NCBI GenBank assembly: GCA_013396655.1
Contig: WBMV01005982.1
Location: 543 to 64,542, forward strand
From: Campylorhamphus procurvoides
Lineage: Eukaryota > Chordata > Aves > Passeriformes > Dendrocolaptidae
Length of the DNA: 64,000 nt
Direction of reading: 5' to 3'
Part shown: positions 12,501 to 25,140 of the stretch, in pieces
Position numbering within the stretch: the first letter of the stretch is position 1
Layout: each line of letters begins with the position of its first letter
Made by a program: the position numbers and the translations under genes
The notes under the pieces: model-generated
Seen by the model: the letters and a program-made list of their open reading frames with translations, nothing else
Told to the model about the DNA's origin: nothing
The model's database searches: none

Positions 12501-13629
12501 GAAGGGTGGGTAAAAAAAAAAGGTGAGGCAAGAGGATAGAAGGTATAACGAAAAAAGGGATACATTCCAAAGGTCTGGAAACACTGAGCTTTACTTATGA
12601 CTTAACACTTAACAGCATTAACGTAAAGTATAATTTATCAACTTAATTTAACTTGGAGCCATATCAAGGATTTACTGTACTATAACAGTAACTTACTTAT
12701 AAATGTAAAGTACTTAAGAATTTAAGAAAGCAGTATCCCTAGCACATTTCATATAACATATGGACACAGAGAGTGTCCTACTTGTAGAGTGTCCTACTTG
12801 TCTACTCCTTGTAGAGTCTGTACAAGGTATTTATGAAAAATTTCCATTGAATTCCAGGAAATACTCACTTCTCAACAAGTGAAGAATTGTGTATCGAGGA
12901 GTGAGATACCAGTCCAGGATCTGTTGGTTGGCAATCATCCAAGAAATAGTAAAAATCAAAGTTGGTAACTCTGAGTGCGTCCCAGCTCAGAGGGAATTTT
13001 CTGGTCGCAGCTGCTGCAGCCCAGGAGAGCTCAAAAGCTCTCATTTTTGGCTGCTGTTTATAAGGGTCACAAGACAGTGGGCTTTAGTCATAATAACCTT
13101 TCACCTTGGCTGCCCTTTTCACTCTTACACTTCAAAAATGTGAGAAGGGAAAAAAAAATGTTATGCACGCAAAAAAAAGTTTCCAAGGATGTTCATTAAA
13201 AAAGCAAGGAACTCGTTAGAGTGCACAGTACTATCTAGGAGCAGACAGCATTTCTGATAAGCTCAGAGGAGCTTGGCTAAGGCCTAATGAGCATTTCTGA
13301 GATCATAGTGCCATCTTTGAGGGCAGGGAGGCATGCACAACCACAGAAGTATGTAAACTGGTCTCAGTCACAGTGATTTTTGTTACTTATTTAATTAAAT
13401 TTGTGTGAATACTTAGGGGAGAACCAAAGCAGAAGAAAATTACTTAGGATATGATGAAAACTGGGGACACTGTGAAGTTTGTATGGCAATTTAGGGGAAC
13501 CATGCTAATGCTTATGATTTGTGGTTCATATTCATCTACGATGTGCAATTAAACTCCTGGTAATATTGCTGAAGCCACCATTTTCATTTCAGGTATTTCT
13601 GAATTGTGAATAGCACTGGAGTTGAGTGA

Positions 13630-13671
13630 TTTTTTTTTGTTTTTTTTTGGTTTTTGTTTTGTTTTTTTTTT
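13630..13671. repeat. T-rich low-complexity tract
   Basis: T runs separated by single or double G. Confidence 0.85.
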
Positions 13672-13759
13672 GCATGTCCGCTACAATAGGCTTAAGAAAG
13701 GAAAGCAACAATCAAAAGTGACTGAACATTGCAATTTCTCTCATTACCTCGGTTTTATT

Positions 13760-13771
13760 GCCATCTGGTGG
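13760..13771 (-). promoter_or_regulatory. Candidate CTCF-type core motif
   Basis: GCCATCTGGTGG fits all 12 positions of the vertebrate CTCF core written on this strand (GCCMYCTRSTGG). Occupancy cannot be judged from sequence alone. Confidence 0.35.
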
Positions 13772-14214
13772 CTACTTTCTATATTTCAGACAACACAGAT
13801 TTCCTCTCATTTTGTATACTAGTATTCATATAATTTCATAAAGGATAAAATCAGCAACTGCATGCAAATACTGAGTGTATTTAAGAAATATTCTGATCGT
13901 ATAGGTAATAATCTATCATTATGTATAATATGATACATATAATATATATAATTGTATATTATGTATATCATGTACTCTACTAGTGCATAGGATTTAAATG
14001 CTATGAGATAAGGACACATGTAAGAAAATGCAGCCTACAAGTCCTGTTCACCTCTATAGTAATTAAAATATGAAGTGACATGCAGCATTGGGTAATTCTC
14101 TATAATTGTAACATAAGAGCCCACAGACATTTTCAGTGATCATAAAATGAAAGAAGGTACTTGAGATCTTGAGCTGCTCTTTGAATTAATTCTTTTTTAG
14201 TGAAGATACTGGAT

Positions 14215-14282
14215 CTGGTTAATGGTGGCACTTGATAATCTCAGAGGTCTTTTCCAACCATAATGAATCTATGATTCTATAT
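14215..14282 (+). mobile_element. CR1 LINE 3'-end fragment
   Basis: Ends with tgataatctcagaggtcttt, tccaacc and aatctatgattctat, the CR1 terminus in plus orientation. Confidence 0.8.
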
Positions 14283-15404
14283 AGTATATTATTCCTAAAA
14301 ATCAACTTACGTTTCTACTGCAGCATGTTTGGTTGCTATCCTGTCTGCTACACTCAAATGCTAATAACAGATGCTATTTTTTAATATCACTGATATTTGT
14401 GTATTTTACTTTGCCAACTAGTTTCAGGCATGGTGGTACTTCTATCAGAAATATAAGTTTCAGTGTAACTAAAAGGCTCACTTGGAGATTTCAGTTTCAT
14501 TCTGCATGGGCAGGAATAAGTGTCACTCTTGTGTGATGTTTATGATTTTTTTATGGCTTATTAAAAGCAATCATTACCAGCTTCTTTGTAGTCCACCTCA
14601 TTTATTCCATGTGCTGGTAAGAGAAAATCCTTCCAGAAGATATTTAGATCAGCATTGTGATCAGATTTTATGAAAGTGTGTTTTAGACAGGGAGAGGAAA
14701 AGAAGCCAATTTCAATGTAAACCCAGAAAAAAAAATTGCATCTGTTTCTAGGGACAAACGCTTTTGGATGGAACTTTAACATGATCCCTATTCCAACAAC
14801 AAAGTGAACACCTAACAATAAGAAGATAGCAAAAGGGAAAGATCCTTCTCAAGGTTACAAATCTAAATGTATGTTTACAAATTTCTATATTTTTTCGCTC
14901 TCTATGTCTGCTCCATGATGTGTGTCTGTGTTTGGACAGTATGAAATAAATAGAAAATTATTTCTTCTTCAGTTAAAGTGCTGATGTCATGTCCACTGTC
15001 CTTGCTGTACTCTTGCTTTGGCTTGTGATACTATTTTTACTGGCAGTGCCGACACTAAGGTTATTGTCTGTCACGTTTTCCCTCATGTAAACTCTTGCCT
15101 TTACTTTTGCTACTGTCTGCACTCTTTAGTATGTTGATCCTCATTAGTTACAGTCTTTTTTCTTTGTCCTATTGACCATCATTCATGTTTCTTCAGTCTG
15201 TATAGGAGAAAAGGAATCTACTCTGCTTGATACTATTATTAAATAAAAACTTTAAAAAATACATATTTTGTTGTTTTCTAATAATTTATTACCAGAACAA
15301 TGAAAAGCCTCTTCCTACCATTTTTTAATTTTTATAAAAAAGAGTATTCCTTCCTACCACACAGCACTTCCAGAAAACATGCTATACCCCTCTCTACTAT
15401 GAAT

Positions 15405-15790
15405 TTTATCTTCTGCCACTCATTCGAGTCTTAACAATGGGATCAAAGAGACTGTCTGCATTTCTCTGTTTTAAAGCCCATCCTTTCCCTCCTGACCATT
15501 TTAAAGAAGGGCCAGCGTGTTGTAACTTCCAAGAGCAACATCTTTGAGGCAGCCAGCTCAGCTGAGCATGTGAACGAGGTGGCAGTTTGATGTGGGACCA
15601 TTGCCAGGATTGCCTCTCCAGTGTTATTCCATTCAACTTTGCCACCTTTGCCATGAGGATGATTTGCCTCTCAGGACTTATCTGCATAGGCCATTGTGGA
15701 CCTTGTTCACCCTTATACAAAACCTCCCTTAATTGTCTAATGAAACACTTCTGGGCTCCTATTGTTTTTGCTTTTAGAGAAAGCAAAGGA
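15405..15790 (-). mobile_element. Possible ERV/LTR-type repeat relic
   Basis: The minus strand carries a 126-codon open frame and phrases such as tcctcatggcaaaggtggca that resemble dispersed passerine LTR-type sequence. It has no recognisable protein domain and two frames are open over much of it, which suggests low stop density rather than a gene. The assignment is weak. Confidence 0.25.
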
Positions 15791-18700
15791 GTTGTTGGTA
15801 GTTATGGTCCTTTAATATTTATACTAGAGATTTATACTAGAGATGTTTAAAAACACAAAAGCAAATAATCTGTGGTGGGACCTATACCTCAGGTGAAATG
15901 TGCTTGTAAAGTGCATTGTGTCCTTTTGAATATATAAAGTAGAAAGCAAAGAAAACCCACCTGTTTTTTTGAGCAAACTGTTCTAGAATGCATCAAAACC
16001 CAGAGCATGCAGCAATTTTTAGATGCCCTTCTAGCCCAATGCTGGCAGGGTTCTGTCAAAGCAGTTCTTGACTGTACACCATACTCTTGAGAGTCAGTAA
16101 CTACAAAGGCATAAAATAGTTTTTGTCCTGTCTGGAGGCTTAGTTTTCTGTAACCATTTCATGAACCGTTTTCTCTCACATTGTGCAAATGGCATCTTCT
16201 CACTCATTCCTTATGGACTGTCCTGCAGAATTTTCAGCCAAAGGATTCAGTATACAGTTCTTATGTTCTTTTGCTTGTGTACTTGTCCCTATTTTGATGG
16301 TCTGGGATAATTTATATCAATTATGTTTTCAAAATGAGCTTATAACTTCCCAACATGAAAAAGTATCACACAAAAGCAAACCAGATTCTACCTTGATCGA
16401 TCAAGATTGTCCCTCACTTTGTTATAAGGATGAGTTTTGACAATGTAGTGCAAATGGACCTAAATCACTTGTAATTTTTGATGGATTTGTATATTGGAGT
16501 AGCTCTTTAATAAAGCTCACCTATGCATTGTTGCTACGATTAAGGAAGTGGATGCCCTGATTATTTAAAAGTAGGGTATCTAGTAATATTCTGCTCTGAA
16601 TGGATGGTATTTGTTTCTGGTTTTGAAATGTTATGCCTCCAAAAAAAGCTAATTCCTTAATAACAGCGTAACTTGTACTACCGTGAAGGAAAGAGTGGAA
16701 TATTTATATTTGGGTACCTACATTTTTAGGCATATATGTTTTAATATACGTAAAGCCTTCTTGTGCCTATGTCTGGCATTTATCATGAGAAGCAGTTGAG
16801 TAGACAGTGCCACAAAGGTCTAGGTAGATTCTTCAGAAAATATGTAATAATTTTGCTGTCATTTGCATACCAACAACAGTAAGCTTAGAGCATGAATCAT
16901 TTACTTATGGCTCAAATATTTCATATTCTTTCCTATACAAACAGAATTTATTGTAAACTCATTCACCTTTCCTATTTCATGATTTGTATGCATTTATTTG
17001 ATTGTGGTTCCAGATACTCTTCCTACTGTTGTTACTTTGGTTTACATGTGTTCTCAAGCTGTGCTGTTATTGAGCTTCATCTGAAGGAAATCCCTGATGG
17101 TTCCTGCAAGGTAGAGGAACATGTTGGTGATTGTTTTTCCAAGCAAACACTTTCTGAACAAGGTGCCCTGTCAGTTTTGATTTAGTACAACTGTTTGTAG
17201 AACACTTGTGTTGCAAAGATATCTGTTTCTCTTAAAGTTCTTGTAATGGTATCTCTCCATAATTGATTAACTAGATATCAACTTAAATATTGAGATACAT
17301 TGAGGACAGGCAATATTTATTGCTATTTGATTTCCATAAGAGACAGTAATTATAACAGAAGTTGCCAACTGTTAGCCACATAAAAGATAAGGAGCATATA
17401 TCAAGAAGGTCCTTGGTTAGGGTTTGAAATGATTTGCTCCATTCTGTATGGAAAAACTGACAAAAAAAAAAGATTTTTAAAGTCAGATAAGGGGTATCAC
17501 AGAGATTGTGTTGAGTTAGACACTCTCACAGAAGAGGAAGCATAAGAGGAATTACAACATTGCATTGATACTTGGCCCAGTTAAAGTTCTGCATGTCACT
17601 TGTATAGGCAGAATGTTTTTGCATCCCAGAAAATTTAAAAATGTTGTGTTTGAGTTATTGATACACATGAGCTGGAAGTGTGGTGCAGTAGTTTTTAGCT
17701 GGAAAGAACTAAAATGTTCTTCCCTAACAACAAGATCTTGCTGAGCAGGTTCTCACACATGAACTGCAGCTGGCTGCTGAGTTTGTAAGTGCTCAGAAGG
17801 CAGGAAGACAAGAAATAGTTCGGTGGGGAGCTGAAGACTCAGTACAGCCCGTAGCAATAGCATTAAATATGCAGAGATGGAAGTGTATAGGTACACTACA
17901 GAAGAAGTCAGGAAAACAAATATTATTTCATGGCTAACCACAGTCTCTCTGTCAAGTTATGCTTCTTTCACATTAATTATACAAAAAGCTCATCAGATAA
18001 AGAGGCTGTAATTCATCTTGTATGTATATAACTTCATGCTGCCAGTCCCAGTCTAAGCATGGGAAGGGAAGAAGGATACATATTTTGGTGTCTGTGTTAT
18101 TTCTATTTTACAGCTAACAAAGTTCAATAATTCATTCACCTGTCAGCCTGATTTTCCTATCAATGAATGCTGACATGATTTTTGCCCTGGTTTCCCTTTT
18201 TTAGATGTAGTGCTTTCTGTCTTCATTGTCCCTTGGGATACATTTCTACCTCTATGTATTTTTCATGCTATACTATAGTTTTCTGGGTTTTTTTTCCATT
18301 GACTTTTCTCTGTTTATTCCTGAGGTGGGAACTCTTGTGTGGCTTCTCTTCTTTGCCATCACTGTATTTCTGTATTTTACTTACCATTACTTTTTTATTC
18401 ATCTTTTCCCTTTCCTCTTGTCTCAACAGTATGGTTTGTCTCTCTACCCATTATACATCTGCTGCCACTCTTCATCTCCCCATATGTTATTCCTGGACTA
18501 AATACAAAAAAAGTTATTGTGATGTCCCTACAACAAGAGCTGCAATGCTCAACTTCCTCATGTCTCTACAGGACATCAAGAGCAAGCCTTCGTTAAAGCC
18601 AGGAGTAACCAACTTCTCATGAAAGATCCAGAACCTCTAAAATTTTAAGTTGCCTGCAGCAAATTCATAAAGAGTGACTGACATAGGAAGGGGTTGGATT

Positions 18701-20400
18701 TGAGACACAGCATACATATTAAAATATGTTTTGTATATGTGTTCTGTAATTTTGTATGTGTTTTGGAAGCATGGCAAAGCTCAGTCTTGGCTTTTACTCA
18801 TAACGAGTAGTTTTCCCACGTATTTAATTGCCTTTTTAGAGCAAACAACACTTGCCTTCACCACAGTCGCCACCACATCTGAGGATGGCAACAGTTGCAG
18901 TTCTCCCTTTGGCAAAAATTACTGATTATTGTGAGAAGGGGTTGTTTTTTGTTCCTTATTTTTCACCTGTGTATGCAATTCAAGATTTGTTGAGCCAGAG
19001 GAGTTAGTACAAACCAATAATGTTGGGAAGGAGGTACCTGCTCCCAAGGTAGTAGTAGGTAGATAGAGTCTTTGGTTTAGATTGGAAAAAAGAATGGTTT
19101 CTGATATGAGAAGGCAGGAGAGACCATGTGGCATGCTGCATTTACATACATGACTTTTTCCCTTCCTCCAGTCACCACTACTTGTGTCAGAATAGCAGAA
19201 GTTTCAGAATATAATCCTTACTTTACACATTATTCACAGGCTGTGATACTTACAGAGCAATTCCTGTACTGGAATCTGGATCCAAACACGTTACATCAAG
19301 CTTCTGTAAAAGAGCTCTGAGATTTTCCTCCATTTTCAGTTTGGCAAGAAGCAACGGTAGTCAGCTGTTCACAGACCCTTCATCTATTACCAAGTCAGGT
19401 TTGTCATTCTTCACCAACAACAAAGCGGGCAGTGGGCATTAGTATTCAAAAACCATCTGTGTGAAGGTTCAGCAGAGGGCACCCAAATTACAAGCTGGAG
19501 TCTTGGGTTTTATTATGTAGAACAAGCACATGCATGTATTTCCCCACTCTCCACAGGACCAGAATAAGAGGCAAAGATTTCAATTATTTACAAAATCAGT
19601 AATTTTTCATTCTCACCTTAAAAATTTGATGGGATGTAGGAATGCACTAGCCAACTGTGTGACAGTCACGCCTCCCATATGTCCGAGATAGGTCCTGTCC
19701 ATATCCTCAAAGCAAGACCCCATCCCTTATGCTGAAGGTGAGGATTGACAAGCTTGCTAACACAGTTGCTATTGAAGAGGTCTGTTGCAAAGCAGACCAA
19801 TTTCTGTTAAGCTTTAGAAGAAATTTGGACCTCATTGTGACAAAGTGTATCATCAGCCTATTTTTTTATTGAGTTGAAAGTAACATTTTAGATGTGAAGC
19901 ATATAAAGACTTGGCTATGATGTAAGCAGAATATCAATACAGCAGCTTATCCTCATAAGAATTATCTAATTAAAACCATTTTTTAATCTGACAATGCTCT
20001 GCTATAAACTACTTTGAAAAATTTACGATTTTAAAATGAGCAATTCCTGTCTCTTGACTGTAAAGTTACATTCTTGTGTTTCTATTTGGAATTTAAAATC
20101 AAAGCAGTTACTGATTATCCATCCTCTACTATAACTCTTGAAGTGTCAGAGTGTGTAGATTTTTTTTTTAAACACAGTAAATTAAAATACAGCCTCTTTG
20201 ACAGAAATCAAAAGAAAGAAGGGAAGGAGAAGCTGGTTTTGCAGTAGAAAGAGAAAACTACTTTAATATCACCACAAGTCTCTATCTTATTTTATTGGTT
20301 ACATGACGTAGAAAAGGTGATTATTGCTTCAGTCATATGCCAAGTATGTAGACATTTTCACACTAAGTCTGAAATTTTAGTAGTGTTATGGACTAGTAGT

Positions 20401-20837
20401 GTTATGTTGGGACCTGCCTTGGTTCTGGCCAGGACAGGGTTAATTTTTGTGGTAGCCAGAAGGGGGCACGGCTAGGACCTGGAGATCATTCTGTACCACC
20501 TCACATTGTTTTCTGGGAGCAGGGAAAGGACTTGCTTCCATGTTGGGGTAGTGTGGCAGAGGAAGTAGCTGGGTGTTTTCGGGGCTTTTCACTGTGAGAA
20601 ATCACATGTGAATCATTCACCTTTTTTTCTTCTACACTGTTGCTGTTACAGTTCATTGTCTAATATCATTGCTGTTTTCAGCAAATTGTTCTTGTCTTAA
20701 TGTGATCCTTACCTTTTGTGCTGCCAGTTCTCCTCTCCATCCCATCACAGGGGTAGGGTGGAGTGAGCAAGCAGCTCATGGTTTGGAGTGGGAACATTAA
20801 ATTGGGGAATACCATTCTTAAAACACAACAGTCTTAT
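20401..20837 (+). mobile_element. 5' LTR of an ERVL-like provirus
   Basis: The stretch ttggttctggccaggacagg followed by gttaattttt is typical of avian ERVL LTR starts. An ATTAAA polyadenylation-type signal lies at about 20795. The region ends in aacaca-aca just before a primer-binding-like site. The left end lies between 20401 and 20415. No matching 3' LTR is present downstream. Confidence 0.55.
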
Positions 20838-20838
20838 T

Positions 20839-20856
20839 TGGCACCTGATATGGGAC
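20839..20856 (+). other. Retroviral primer-binding-site-like sequence
   Basis: TGGCACCTGATATGGGAC sits directly after the LTR and looks like a mutated tRNA primer-binding site. Position gives the main support. Confidence 0.4.
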
Positions 20857-21432
20857 ATGAAGAGTTGAGATAACCATAGATTGGACAACAGTGGCTTGGA
20901 AACAAATGAGATTTAAGCATTTGTTGTATTAGGTACAGAGCCACTGGTCACAAATGTTGCTCAGTCTGTTCATGTGTGGTACCTAACCCTGGGTATACTC
21001 CCATATGAGAACCATGTGCTCCTTATGGTGCTCTTTTTCAGAGCAGGGAGTGGGATCAGGGTTGTTTTGCTGTTGTGTGATATCATCTTGTGACAGGATA
21101 ACATCAAGGGCAATGAAGGTCATCTGAGATGTGCCTTCAGTGTTACTCTCCTGCCCTGACCTTGAGTGCTACCTTTCAGAATTTATTAATAATCATACCC
21201 ATTCTGCAGGAAGAATGGGAAGGATGATCTTCCCCAGCTTTGCACCCTTTTTTCCTCCTTCAGGCCTGTTACAACAGCTTTTGAAAATTTGAATTCTCTT
21301 TGAATGTTATGGAAAACATAGTTTTGTTGCCAAGTCTGTCAGGTCTCCTCAGTGCAGTCCACACCATATTTAGTGTCAAGAAAGAGATTTCTAGGGAGGT
21401 TATTCAGAGGTCTGCCCCAAGGGTGAATAGTC

Positions 21433-21975
21433 ATGAGTGGCATGACAGATGGGAGAAAACAGGTCATTTTTTCAAAGGACTTTTTTGCTCCAATGGTTTG
21501 GAAGTTCACCTCTGAACAACTACAGGACCTTGATAGAGTGGGAGAATATTTGAAAGAAAACTGCTGTACCAGTTCCAGAGAGCTGCAAAGTTATGCAACA
21601 TGCTGGGCCCTGGCTGCTGTTTATCAAACACTGCTCATTACCAGACAGCACCCTCAGAGGGACGGGGAGGAAAGCAGATCATCAGGCACTGTGACCACTA
21701 AACTGCAGCTGAACCAGAGGAAGAATCTGTGCTCAATAGCAGTCATCTCCATACAGAAGAAGAATTCCAAGACCAAATCAATTCACTCAGTGAGGGATAA
21801 AGAAGAATCAGGGCCCTCACAAAAGGTGGAAGAGGCACAGCCAGGGATAATCGTCGGATCCCTAGCCCTGGGTGAGCTGCAAGATAAGCAAAGATTTCAG
21901 CAGCCAGTCAGGAGAGCTCCTGGTGACATGGAATGCTCCCATGCTGGGATATCATGGCCCACAATATTAAACTAG
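21433..21975 (+). pseudogene. Degenerate ERVL-like gag N-terminal remnant
   Basis: A 180-codon open frame resembles the N-terminal part of the gag-like polyprotein of avian ERVL-type elements. It includes S-E-Q-L-Q-D-L-D-R-V-G-E-Y-L-K and the E-L-Q-S-Y-A-T-C-W-A-L-A-A region, with a charged linker after it. The frame ends at a TAG (21973), whereas the following gag-like codons (starting K-L-D-S-S-E-A-K-Q-L) lie in another frame, so a frameshift is present at about 21960-21975. It is far shorter than an intact gag. It lies in intron 3 of the gene model, same strand, about 600 bases after the primer-binding site. It is a decayed copy with no inferred function. Confidence 0.6.
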
Positions 21976-22795
21976 ATAGTAGTGAGGCCAAACAACTGGA
22001 ATCTCTGTCCTGGGATGTGGGCACTGATGAGGACGGAAGCTCTCAGTCTCTGAAGGTGACTGTCAAGCATGAGGGAAAGGTATTCTTTCAAGGATGACCT
22101 AGTAGTGTGAGAAATGACAATTCCAAGAAAATGGAATGGAGAAAGGTAGTCTATAAGGAGTCAATAATGAGCAGTCCCCTGTAGATCCAAATGAGGTCCA
22201 GTGTACCCAATCCACATGGTGGAAGTTTGCACAGAGGGCACCATTGTCGTATGTCAAATCAGAGAAGGAGAACAGTCCTTCAGGCAACTACGGGACTCCA
22301 ACAATATGAATATCATCTTTTTTTTCCCTACTGACCTATGCCTCAGCTGTGGAAACACTGTCCAAGACTGTCTGAGACTGCAGATAAACTCAGCTTGGAG
22401 CAAGTGCCTCTCTGCTTGAGAGAGAGTTAAAACCTGTGTTTTTTCATGTGTGACCAAGGAAAGGACACGAGGGAGTGTGATGGAAAACCAACTCTGCTCA
22501 GGCAGCATGAGTACGTGAGTTGAAAGGAAAGATGACTAGAGCAGGGAGTTCTTAAGGAATAAATGCAACTCTAGTTTCCAGTGGGCAAGTCCTCAGACAC
22601 AATAGGTAGGCTGATGTAACTTCTGATCCTCCTGGAGGGACCTCCAGTTCACATTTACAAGAAGTGAGCAGTGAGTACCATGACCAGAACTACAGGGGCC
22701 CTGCCTCCAGACAGGTGGCAGAAAGGGACAGTAGGATCTATTGGACTGTGTGGATCCAATAACTTGGTACATCTGACCCTAATGAGTATAAGGTT
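21976..22795 (+). pseudogene. Decayed rest of gag region
   Basis: Scattered gag-like codons appear in changing frames, ending in stops (for example TGA at about 22096 after K-V-F-F-Q-G). A short cysteine-containing piece is near 22447-22500. Large parts of a normal gag are missing. Confidence 0.4.
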
Positions 22796-22979
22796 TTAGT
22801 TGATGCTGGTGCACAATGTCCCCTCATGTCATCAAGATGTGTAGAGGCAGAATCCATCTCTATTTCTGGGGTGAGAGGGGAATCTCAACAGCTGACTGTA
22901 CTGGAAGCTGAAGTGAGTCTGACCATGAATGAATGGCAAAAGCATCCCATTGTGACTGGCCCAGAGGCCCCGTGTATCC
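22760..22979 (+). pseudogene. Retroviral aspartic protease remnant
   Basis: The codons D-P-N-E-Y-K-V-L-V-D-A-G-A-Q-C-P-L place the catalytic motif at 22802-22813. Retropepsins carry D-T/S-G-A here; this copy reads D-A-G-A, so the hydroxyl residue next to the catalytic aspartate is lost. The frame stays open to about 22979, where a single N and a misplaced sequence copy interrupt it. Reverse-transcriptase-like sequence follows, which supports the gag-protease-pol order. Confidence 0.6.
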
Positions 22980-22980
22980 N

Positions 22981-23088
22981 AGAAATGACAATTCCAAGAA
23001 AATGGAATGGAGAAAGGTAGTCTATAAGGAGTCAATAATGAGCAGTCCCCTGTAGATCCAAATGAGGTCCAGTGTACCCAATCCACAT
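22981..23088 (+). repeat. 108-base exact copy of 22110-22217 between two Ns
   Basis: Every base matches 22110-22217 (offset 871), and the segment is bounded by single Ns at 22980 and 23089. This is the signature of a short contig placed in a scaffold gap and not of genome structure. It falls inside the protease-polymerase part of the provirus. Confidence 0.9.
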
Positions 23089-23219
23089 NTGCATGGTTTC
23101 TCAGAGGACACTTCCGTTATCAGACTGCTAAAGGCTGAAGAACAACAGATAGCGACTGGTATGACACCAGTGCACTGTCAGCAATACCACACCAACCATG
23201 ACTCTGTGACCCCCATCCT

Positions 23220-23782
23220 TGAGAGGACCCCTGGACAGCCAGGGAATGAGTGGTAAGCAAGACTTGCTCACCCTGTAATAGTCCCTTATAGCCAGTGTGT
23301 AAGTCCAGTGGAGAGTGGAGACTGACAGTAGACTATCACAGCCTGAAGGAAGTCACATCACTACTGAGTGCCACTGTGTTGGACATGATGGAACTTCAGT
23401 ACACACTGGAGTCCCAATGCAGCAAAGTGGTGCCACCCTCAACATTACTAATGCATTTTCCTCCATTCCTTTAGTAGCAGAGTGCAGGTCACAGTTTGTT
23501 ATCACCTAGAGATGTGTCCAGTACACCTGGAACTGGCTGCCTCAGGGATGGAAACACAGACACACCATTTGCCATGGGCTGATGCAGACTGCACTGGAAA
23601 AGGGTGAGGCTCCAGGACAACTGCAGTACACTGATGACGTAAGTGGCAGGGAAACAAAGCAGAGAAAGTTTCTGAGAAAGGGGAGAAGATAATCCAAATC
23701 CTGCTGAAGGCTGTTTTGCCATAAAGCCAAGTAAGGTCAAGTGACCTGCCCAGAAAATTCTGTTTTTTAGGAGTAAAATGGA

Positions 23783-23783
<1 letters not shown>
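23220..23783 (+). pseudogene. Reverse transcriptase remnant of ERVL-like pol
   Basis: Reverse-transcriptase landmarks occur in order but in shifting frames: L-T-V-D-Y-H-S-L-K-E-V at about 23324, N-A-F-S-S-I-P-L at about 23449, L-P-Q-G-W-K-H at about 23538, and Y-T-D-D at about 23626 for the usual Y-x-D-D catalytic site. F-L-G-V-K-W lies at about 23764. A TAG (about 23507) and frame changes break it. The sequence stops at a TTTC microsatellite. No connection, RNase H, integrase or 3' LTR is found after it, so more than half of pol is missing. Confidence 0.65.
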
Positions 23784-23927
<144 letters not shown>

Positions 23928-24527
23928 GCCATATGAAGAATAACTGTGATTTCAATCAAGCAAAGATATTGCAGCTGAATTTAATTTTTTAAATAAAAAT
24001 GTGTTTTTCAATAGGGGGGGAAATGGAAAAAAAATATTGAAATTGGGAAAAACGTATTTTTAAAAATGTTTTTGGATTTTTTTTTAAAGAAGAAATGGCA
24101 GTTTTCACAAGTTGAAGACCAGTTTATTTCTCAAAGATGTACATATATGTGTATCAATTGTCATTTCGTAATGGAAAAATGGATTTGTTAATACTTGGAT
24201 AGAAAAATTTTAAAGAAAAATGTGGAATGGGAGAATTTCTGGCTTATTGGTTGAATAAAAAGAGTTAGATTAAAAATGTGCCCCAATTTCTAAGAAGTAA
24301 AAAGAATTAGAGAAATTTAAAACTTTAAAATGTATTTTTGGCATTTCATAATTAATCTGATGGAGGAGGGTATTAAGAGTATTAACTCTTCATCTCATAT
24401 ACTCTTCCAGTACAACTTAGAAATCCTCTACCAAATAACACCTCCTCTAATATTTCTATTAAAATTACTCAAAGCTACACAAAATTGATTCTTAAATCTT
24501 GTCTTGGATCTCTTAAATTTTCTGCAG

Positions 24528-24603
24528 CCTGAAAGCAACAAGAAAGATATTTTATCATGTGCAGCTGATGGAGCACTGTTTGGTCAGTCAGAAAAGGCTT
24601 CTG
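24528..24603 (+). CDS. Predicted coding exon 4, unrecognised gene
   Basis: A strong acceptor (ttggatctcttaaattttctgcag) and a strong donor (CTG|gtgagttc) frame 76 bases. In phase 0 the frame is open for 25 codons (P-E-S-N-K-K-D-I-L-S-C-A-A-D-G...E-K-A-S) and leaves a single G. That G combines with CA at the start of the exon at 31059 to give an alanine codon, so the phase (1) matches on both sides. The frame shift +1 is also open; the third stops at once. The exon lies in unique sequence, about 600 bases right of the provirus microsatellite. No domain is recognised. Confidence 0.5.
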
Positions 24604-24894
24604 GTGAGTTCATAGGGTGGAAAGAACACACTCTACAGAACAGTGTGTTCTGGAAGATTTTTCTTCTCAGAGCCTGAATTTTGTGTCTCTCATTCCAAAA
24701 TGCGAGGAAATACTTCAACATCTGGTCTGTTGAAACCAGATGGGAATAGGGTTTGTGTAACACTTGAATGCATCTTGCATTTTAGACAAAACTCATTAGC
24801 AATGATAAAATATGTGAAATAGAACTGCTGGGTGTTACAACAAAGTGCTAACTTTATGAAATCAAGACAGCAGAAGTAAATAATAAAAAAAGGT

Positions 24895-25140
24895 TCATCT
24901 TGGAAAGAACCACTGGCAGCTGTTGAGTTCAATCTCTTTTGTACTTCAACAGTGGATCCAAGGTCCCAGGGTTCTGAACATATCCAGGGAAAAGGACACT
25001 CCAGCCACCCTGGGCAACCTGTTGCAGTGCTTAGCCACTCACCCCAGGTGTCACATCTACATGTCTTTTAAATCCCTCCAGAGACGGTGACTCCACCATT
25101 GTCCTGGGCAGCCTGTTCAAAAGATTGACAACCCCTGTCA
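24895..25140 (-). mobile_element. CR1 LINE 3' fragment(s)
   Basis: The plus strand holds aatccctccagagacggtga, ctccaccattgtcctgggca and gcctgttcaa, typical of reversed CR1. A diverged similar block (ccaccctgggcaacctgttg) precedes it, so two overlapping fragments are possible. Confidence 0.75.

Larger units (their letters stand above)
9302..20400. other. Putative intron 3 (left part), unique AT-rich sequence
   Basis: Eleven kilobases with only a CR1 tail, low-complexity tracts and one possible repeat relic (listed separately). Short local tandem duplications occur, such as gagtgtcctacttgta near 12772-12802 and a 14-base unit twice at about 15820-15846. Frames at 16183-16440, 16892-17185 and 18182-18622 lack convincing splice signals or start context. 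Confidence 0.4.

Noticed and set aside
15820..15846. tactagag repeated twice, resembling a synthetic cloning scar
   Set aside because: It is part of a 14-base natural tandem duplication in AT-rich bird sequence; nothing else suggests engineered DNA.
18182..18622. 146-codon F/L/S-rich frame
   Set aside because: A pyrimidine-rich stretch gives few stops in all three frames; there is no codon-use or splice support.
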